A DNA stretch of 64,000 nt, taken from Brachybacterium sp. EE-P12. GTDB lineage: Bacteria > Actinomycetota > Actinomycetes > Actinomycetales > Dermabacteraceae. Position 1 is the stretch's first letter, and the number at the start of each line of letters is the position of its first letter. Below the pieces are notes generated by a model that worked only from the letters and a program-made list of their open reading frames with translations, did no database searches and was not told the DNA's origin. The stretch spans positions 1 to 64,000 of the forward strand of contig NZ_QXCP01000008.1 of NCBI RefSeq assembly GCF_003711805.1, in the 5' to 3' direction. Shown here piece after piece: positions 60,666-64,000 of this stretch. Position numbers and translations under genes: made by a program.

Positions 60666-61727
60666 ATGACCGGCCCCTCTGCGCTCCCCCGTCCCCCGCG
60701 CCGCATCGTGATCGTCGCCGGTCCCTCGGGGAGCGGCAAGGGCGTGATGTCACGTCGGGCCGGACTGCCCACCGTGCCGCTGGACGAGTTCTACCGGGAC
60801 CACGACGACCCCTCGCTGCCCCGCCGCTTCGGCATCGTGGACTGGGACGACCCGGCCTCGTGGAACGCGGGCGCCGCGCTCGAGGCGCTCACCGCCCTCG
60901 CCCACGACGGCGTCGCCGAGGTCCCCGTCTACTCCATCCCCCTCTCGCGCCGCACCGGCACCGCCGTGATGCACGCCGAGGACGCGGAGCTGATCATCGC
61001 CGAGGGGATCTTCGCGGCGCAGCTCATCGCGCCGCTGCGGGAGCTGGGGCTGCTGGCCGACGCGATCGTGCTGCAGCGCCCGGTCCCGCTCGTGTTCGCG
61101 CTGCGCCTCATGCGGGACCTGCGCGAGGGCCGCAAGCCTCCGCTGACTCTCCTGCGCCGCGGCTGGGCGCTGGCCCGCGAGCAGGGCGGGGATCTCGCCG
61201 CCTGGCGCGCGGCGGGGATGCGCCCGGTGGGGCTGAGGGAGGGCACGCGGCTGCTGCGGCGCCTCGCCGCGCTCACCGCGGCCGAGCGCCGCCAGCGCTC
61301 CGGCGCGGGCGGGGAGCGACTGCTGCGGATCACCGCGGTCGCCTTCCTCCGCGACAGTCCGCGCGGCGAGGAGCTGCTCGCGGTGCGCAAGCGCGGCACC
61401 GGCTCCTACATGCAGGTGGGCGGGAAGCTCGAGCCGGGCGAGTCCGCGATCGAGGCGGCGCTGCGGGAGGTCGAGGAGGAGCTCGGGGTGCGCCTGCGCG
61501 CCGAGGATCTCGAGCCGCTGGGCGACTTCGAGGCGGTCGCGGCGAACGAGCCGTCCACGCGGGTGCGCTCGACGGTGTTCCGCTGCCGCACGGCGCTTCC
61601 GGAGCCGCTCTCGGTGCGGGCGGAGCTCGCAGATCACCGATGGCTCCTCGTCTCCGAGCCCGGCCCCGGCCCGCGCCTCGCCCCGCTCATGACCGAGCAC
61701 ATCCTCCCCGCCCTGCGCGGCGCCTGA
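60666..61727 (+). CDS. Uridine kinase-like P-loop kinase fused to a NUDIX hydrolase
   Basis: A 353-residue protein. Residues 12-205 form a P-loop kinase with Walker A GPSGSGKG (19-26), [11 protein letters not shown] and AEGIFAA, in the manner of uridine/phosphoribulokinase-like enzymes found in actinobacterial salvage loci. Residues 220-350 form a NUDIX domain whose box runs from G253 to V275 (G-x5-E259-x7-R267-E268-x2-E271-E272-x-G274). Such kinases are normally stand-alone proteins of about 200 residues. The fusion suggests linked phosphorylation of a nucleoside and cleavage of a nucleoside diphosphate derivative. It sits between deoC and deoA. Confidence 0.88.
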   Translation: MTGPSALPRPPRRIVIVAGPSGSGKGVMSRRAGLPTVPLDEFYRDHDDPSLPRRFGIVDWDDPASWNAGAALEALTALAHDGVAEVPVYSIPLSRRTGTAVMHAEDAELIIAEGIFAAQLIAPLRELGLLADAIVLQRPVPLVFALRLMRDLREGRKPPLTLLRRGWALAREQGGDLAAWRAAGMRPVGLREGTRLLRRLAALTAAERRQRSGAGGERLLRITAVAFLRDSPRGEELLAVRKRGTGSYMQVGGKLEPGESAIEAALREVEEELGVRLRAEDLEPLGDFEAVAANEPSTRVRSTVFRCRTALPEPLSVRAELADHRWLLVSEPGPGPRLAPLMTEHILPALRGA

Positions 61728-61739
61728 CCCGGGCGGGCG

Positions 61740-61755
61740 CGGCCCTGCCGGGCCG
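61740..61755. terminator. Hairpin between convergent kinase-NUDIX and deoA genes
   Basis: CGGCCC pairs with GGGCCG around a TGCC loop, 12 bp after the kinase-NUDIX stop and 10 bp before the end of deoA. Confidence 0.35.
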
Positions 61756-61765
61756 TCGGCCGGGG

Positions 61766-63079
61766 TCAGGCGATGCGGTCCAGGACGATCCGGCGCTCGG
61801 GCAGGGCGGTGCCGGGCGCGGCGAGGGTCCAGGAGCCCTCGAGCGCCTCGAGCGCGCGGCCCATCCGCTCGGGGGCGTCGGTGTGGAGACGGGCGAGCAC
61901 GTCCCCGGCCCGCACCTGATCCCCCAGGTGCTTCTCGATCTCGACCCCGGCGGCGGCCTGCACGGCCTCGCCCGGGCGGGAGCGGCCCGCCCCGAGGCGC
62001 CATGCGGCCACGCCCACGCCCATCGCGTCCAGGCCCGTCACGACCCCGTCCTCGCTCGCCCGCAGCTCCTCGACGTGCTGCGCAGTGGGCAGCGGGGCGT
62101 CGACCTCGCCTCCCTGGGCGGAGATCATGGCGCGCCAGGAATCCATGGCGCGGCCGTCGGCGAGCGCGGCCTCGACGTCGGGGTCGCTCACCCCGGCGGC
62201 CTCGAGCATCTCGCGGGCGAGCGCGCAGGTCAGCTCGACCACGTCGGCGGGTCCGCCGCCGGCGAGCACCTCGAGCGACTCGCGCACCTCGAGGCCGTTG
62301 CCGGCGGTGCGGCCGAGCGGGGCGGACATGTCGGTGAGCAGCGCGACGGTGCGCACGCCCGCGTCGGTGCCGAGGTCGACCATGGTGCGGGCGAGCTCGC
62401 GGGCGTCGGCCTCGTCCTTCATGAAGGCGCCCGCGCCTGTCTTGACGTCGAGGGTGAGCGCGGCGGTGCCCTCGGCGATCTTCTTGGACATGATCGAGGA
62501 GGCGATCAGCGGGATCGTCTCGACGGTGCCGGTGACATCGCGCAGGGCGTAGAGCTTCTTGTCCGCCGGCGCCAGACCGGAGCCGGCCGCGCAGATCACG
62601 GCGCCGACCTCCGCGAGCTGACGCATCATCTCCTCGTTGCTGAGGGAGGCGCGCCAGCCGGGGATCGCCTCGAGCTTGTCCAGGGTCCCGCCGGTGTGGC
62701 CGAGCCCCCGACCGGACAGCTGCGGGACGGCGACGCCGTAGGAGGCGACCAGCGGCGCGAGCGGGAGCGTGATCTTGTCGCCGACCCCGCCGGTGGAGTG
62801 CTTGTCGGTGGTGGGCGTGGCCAGGGCGGAGAAGTCCATCCGCTCGCCGCTGGCGATCATGGCGGCGGTCCAGTCCGCGATCTCCTCGCGCTCCATGCCG
62901 CGCACGAAGATCGCCATGGCCAGTGCCGCCATCTGCTCCTCGGCGACGACGCCGCGGGTGTAGGCGTCGATCACCCAGTCGATCTGGGCGCTCTCGAGGC
63001 GCTGCCCGTCGCGCTTGGTGCGGATGACGTCGACGGCGTCGAAGGGCTCGACGGCGGGGCTGTCGGTCGTGGCGGTCAT
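61766..63079 (-). CDS. deoA: Thymidine phosphorylase
   Basis: A 437-residue pyrimidine nucleoside phosphorylase, releasing thymine or uracil and deoxyribose-1-P. It has VIRTKRDGQRL, the signature DKHSTGGVGDKITLPLAPLVAS, SGRGLGHTGGTLDKLEAIPG, SSIMSKKIAEG and LDVKTGAGAFMK, plus a C-terminal alpha/beta domain. Length is normal. It follows cdd by 29 bp on the same strand, forming a pyrimidine salvage operon with the transporter upstream. Confidence 0.96.
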   Translation of the reverse strand: MTATTDSPAVEPFDAVDVIRTKRDGQRLESAQIDWVIDAYTRGVVAEEQMAALAMAIFVRGMEREEIADWTAAMIASGERMDFSALATPTTDKHSTGGVGDKITLPLAPLVASYGVAVPQLSGRGLGHTGGTLDKLEAIPGWRASLSNEEMMRQLAEVGAVICAAGSGLAPADKKLYALRDVTGTVETIPLIASSIMSKKIAEGTAALTLDVKTGAGAFMKDEADARELARTMVDLGTDAGVRTVALLTDMSAPLGRTAGNGLEVRESLEVLAGGGPADVVELTCALAREMLEAAGVSDPDVEAALADGRAMDSWRAMISAQGGEVDAPLPTAQHVEELRASEDGVVTGLDAMGVGVAAWRLGAGRSRPGEAVQAAAGVEIEKHLGDQVRAGDVLARLHTDAPERMGRALEALEGSWTLAAPGTALPERRIVLDRIA

Positions 63080-63108
63080 GACGGGTCTCCTGGGGTGGTC
63101 GGGGGCGG

Positions 63109-63549
63109 TCAGCGGGCGAGGTCGGCGGGGCCGAAGGCCTGCGGGAGGACCTCGGCCATGGTGCGCGGCCCCTCGGGCGTGAGCAGCACGAGCCCCGCTC
63201 CGGCGTGCTCGGAGAGCAGCTGGCGGCAGCGGCCGCAGGGCATGACCACCTCGCGCTCGTCACGGGCGAGGTGCTCGTCCCCGCCCACGCACACGAAGCG
63301 GTCAAGCCTCCCTCCGCCGCCGGCGACCAGCTCGCTGATCAGCCCGCACTCGGCGCAGAGGGTCACGCCGTAGCCGGCGTTCTCGACGTTGCAGCCGCGC
63401 ACGAGCCGGCCGTCCTCGGTGAGCGCGGCCGCGCCGACCCGGAACCGGGAGTAGGGGGCGTAGGCGCGCTCGGCGATCTCCCGAGCCTCCGCGAGCAGCG
63501 GGGCGAAGTCGGGCTCAGCGGCGGCGGGGGGCGTGGCGTGCTCGGTCAT
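63109..63549 (-). CDS. cdd: Cytidine deaminase
   Basis: A 146-residue tetramer-type cytidine deaminase, converting (deoxy)cytidine to (deoxy)uridine. Zinc-site motifs are TLCAECGLI (Cys and catalytic Glu) and MPCGRCRQLL (two Cys); YAPYSRFRVGAA and NVENAGYG bind substrate. A 15-residue N-terminal extension precedes the core. It lies between the transporter permease and deoA. Confidence 0.96.
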   Translation of the reverse strand: MTEHATPPAAAEPDFAPLLAEAREIAERAYAPYSRFRVGAAALTEDGRLVRGCNVENAGYGVTLCAECGLISELVAGGGGRLDRFVCVGGDEHLARDEREVVMPCGRCRQLLSEHAGAGLVLLTPEGPRTMAEVLPQAFGPADLAR

Positions 63550-63594
63550 GACCTCGATGCTCTCACTGACGGGACCGGATCGCCCGGCGCGCGG

Positions 63595-64000
63595 TCACTG
63601 CTTGATGTAGGGCTGGCCGTCGGCGGCGGGGACGCGCACCCGGCCCACCACGCCCGCCACCGCGAACAGCGCCACGATGTAGGGGAGCATGAGCAGGAAG
63701 TCGCCGGGGATGGAGACCCCGCCCTCCGAGGCGGTCATCGTGCCCAGGCGCAGCTGGAGCGAGTCCGCGAAGGCGAAGGTCAGCGCCGCCAGCAGCGCGC
63801 CGACGGGGTGGTAGCGGCCCAGGATCATCGCGGCCAGCGCGATGTACCCCTTGCCGGCGCTCATCTCCTCGCCGAACGCGACGCCGGTGCCGATGGTGAG
63901 CGTCGCCCCGCCCAGGCCCGCGACCGCGGAGCCGAGCAGCACGTTCTTCCAGCGGGTGAGGTTCACGGCGATGCCGACGGTGTCCGCGGCCTTCGGGTGC
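63595..64000 (-). CDS. Nucleoside/sugar ABC transporter permease (partial, 5' end outside window)
   Basis: The last 134 residues or so of a BmpABC/NupQ-type permease; the frame is open to the window edge, so the start lies beyond 64000. Visible are GIAVNLTRWKNVLLGSAVAGLGGATLTIGTG, GYIALAAMILGRYHPVGALLAALTFAFADSLQLRL and the C-terminal membrane segment, all typical of permeases that import nucleosides. The internal GTG at 63966 is not the start, because the conserved GIAVN segment continues upstream of it. Its position 45 bp before cdd and near deoA indicates nucleoside uptake for salvage. Confidence 0.88.
   Translation of the reverse strand, partial: HPKAADTVGIAVNLTRWKNVLLGSAVAGLGGATLTIGTGVAFGEEMSAGKGYIALAAMILGRYHPVGALLAALTFAFADSLQLRLGTMTASEGGVSIPGDFLLMLPYIVALFAVAGVVGRVRVPAADGQPYIKQ

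Noticed and set aside
60281..63373. A 1030-codon plus-strand open frame spanning deoC, kinase-NUDIX and deoA
   Set aside because: It crosses three well-supported genes on both strands and has shadow-like composition.

Overview
The window is very GC-rich, gene-dense DNA from a Gram-positive actinobacterium. WhiB2, an epsilon-type acyl-CoA carboxylase subunit, an LpdA-type quinone reductase, DUF3499, TIGR03089 and the gene order around purE/purK, birA/accD/accE/maf and deoD/pmmB all point to Actinomycetota. The absence of any mycolate or arabinan gene and the style of the cell-wall genes suggest Micrococcales, perhaps a Brachybacterium/Dermabacteraceae relative. That placement is inference; no rRNA or tRNA is present to test it.

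Layout. (1) 1-0.96 kb: a small methyltransferase gene bracketed by two near-identical 52-bp palindromic repeats. (2) 0.96-13.1 kb: a conserved actinobacterial block with SpoIIM, RDD protein, phosphomannomutase fused to a Trm112-like tail, DUF3499, a small metallopeptidase, DUF5719, a giant membrane glycosyltransferase, WhiB2, a CofE-type ligase and TIGR03089. (3) 13.1-42.9 kb: a roughly 30-kb cell-surface glycan locus. It has a polysaccharide ABC exporter, GlfT2/Glf/GlfT1 galactofuranose enzymes, an LCP ligase, a DPM1-like transferase with DUF2304, two DUF6541 membrane proteins, an acyltransferase, five GT4 enzymes, an MsbA/PglK-like exporter and five enzymes matching the WbpA/B/E/D/I route to a diacetamido-mannuronic acid sugar nucleotide. 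(4) 42.9-49.1 kb: purE/purK, an OmpR-type two-component system, an adenylyl cyclase and birA. (5) 49.3-57.1 kb: acyl-CoA carboxylase subunits, a DUF885 peptidase-like protein, Maf and an LpdA-like reductase. (6) 57.2-64 kb: nucleoside salvage (PNP, phosphopentomutase-like enzyme, deoC, a kinase-NUDIX fusion, deoA, cdd) and the edge of a nucleoside ABC transporter.

How it works together. Region 3 reads as the production line of one or two wall glycopolymers: sugar nucleotides (Glf, Wbp enzymes, ManB), assembly (about ten GT proteins), export (two ABC systems) and attachment to peptidoglycan (LCP). Region 6 takes up and breaks down nucleosides to ribose and deoxyribose phosphates.

Two features cut across the window. 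First, many genes that begin transcription units have a TAnnnT box 6-8 nt before the start codon and no Shine-Dalgarno sequence, which implies leaderless mRNAs. Second, the galactan exporter permease carries an apparent 1-bp frameshift near its 3' end. No CRISPR array, insertion sequence, phage gene, tRNA or rRNA was seen, and no gene-free gap exceeds 300 bp.
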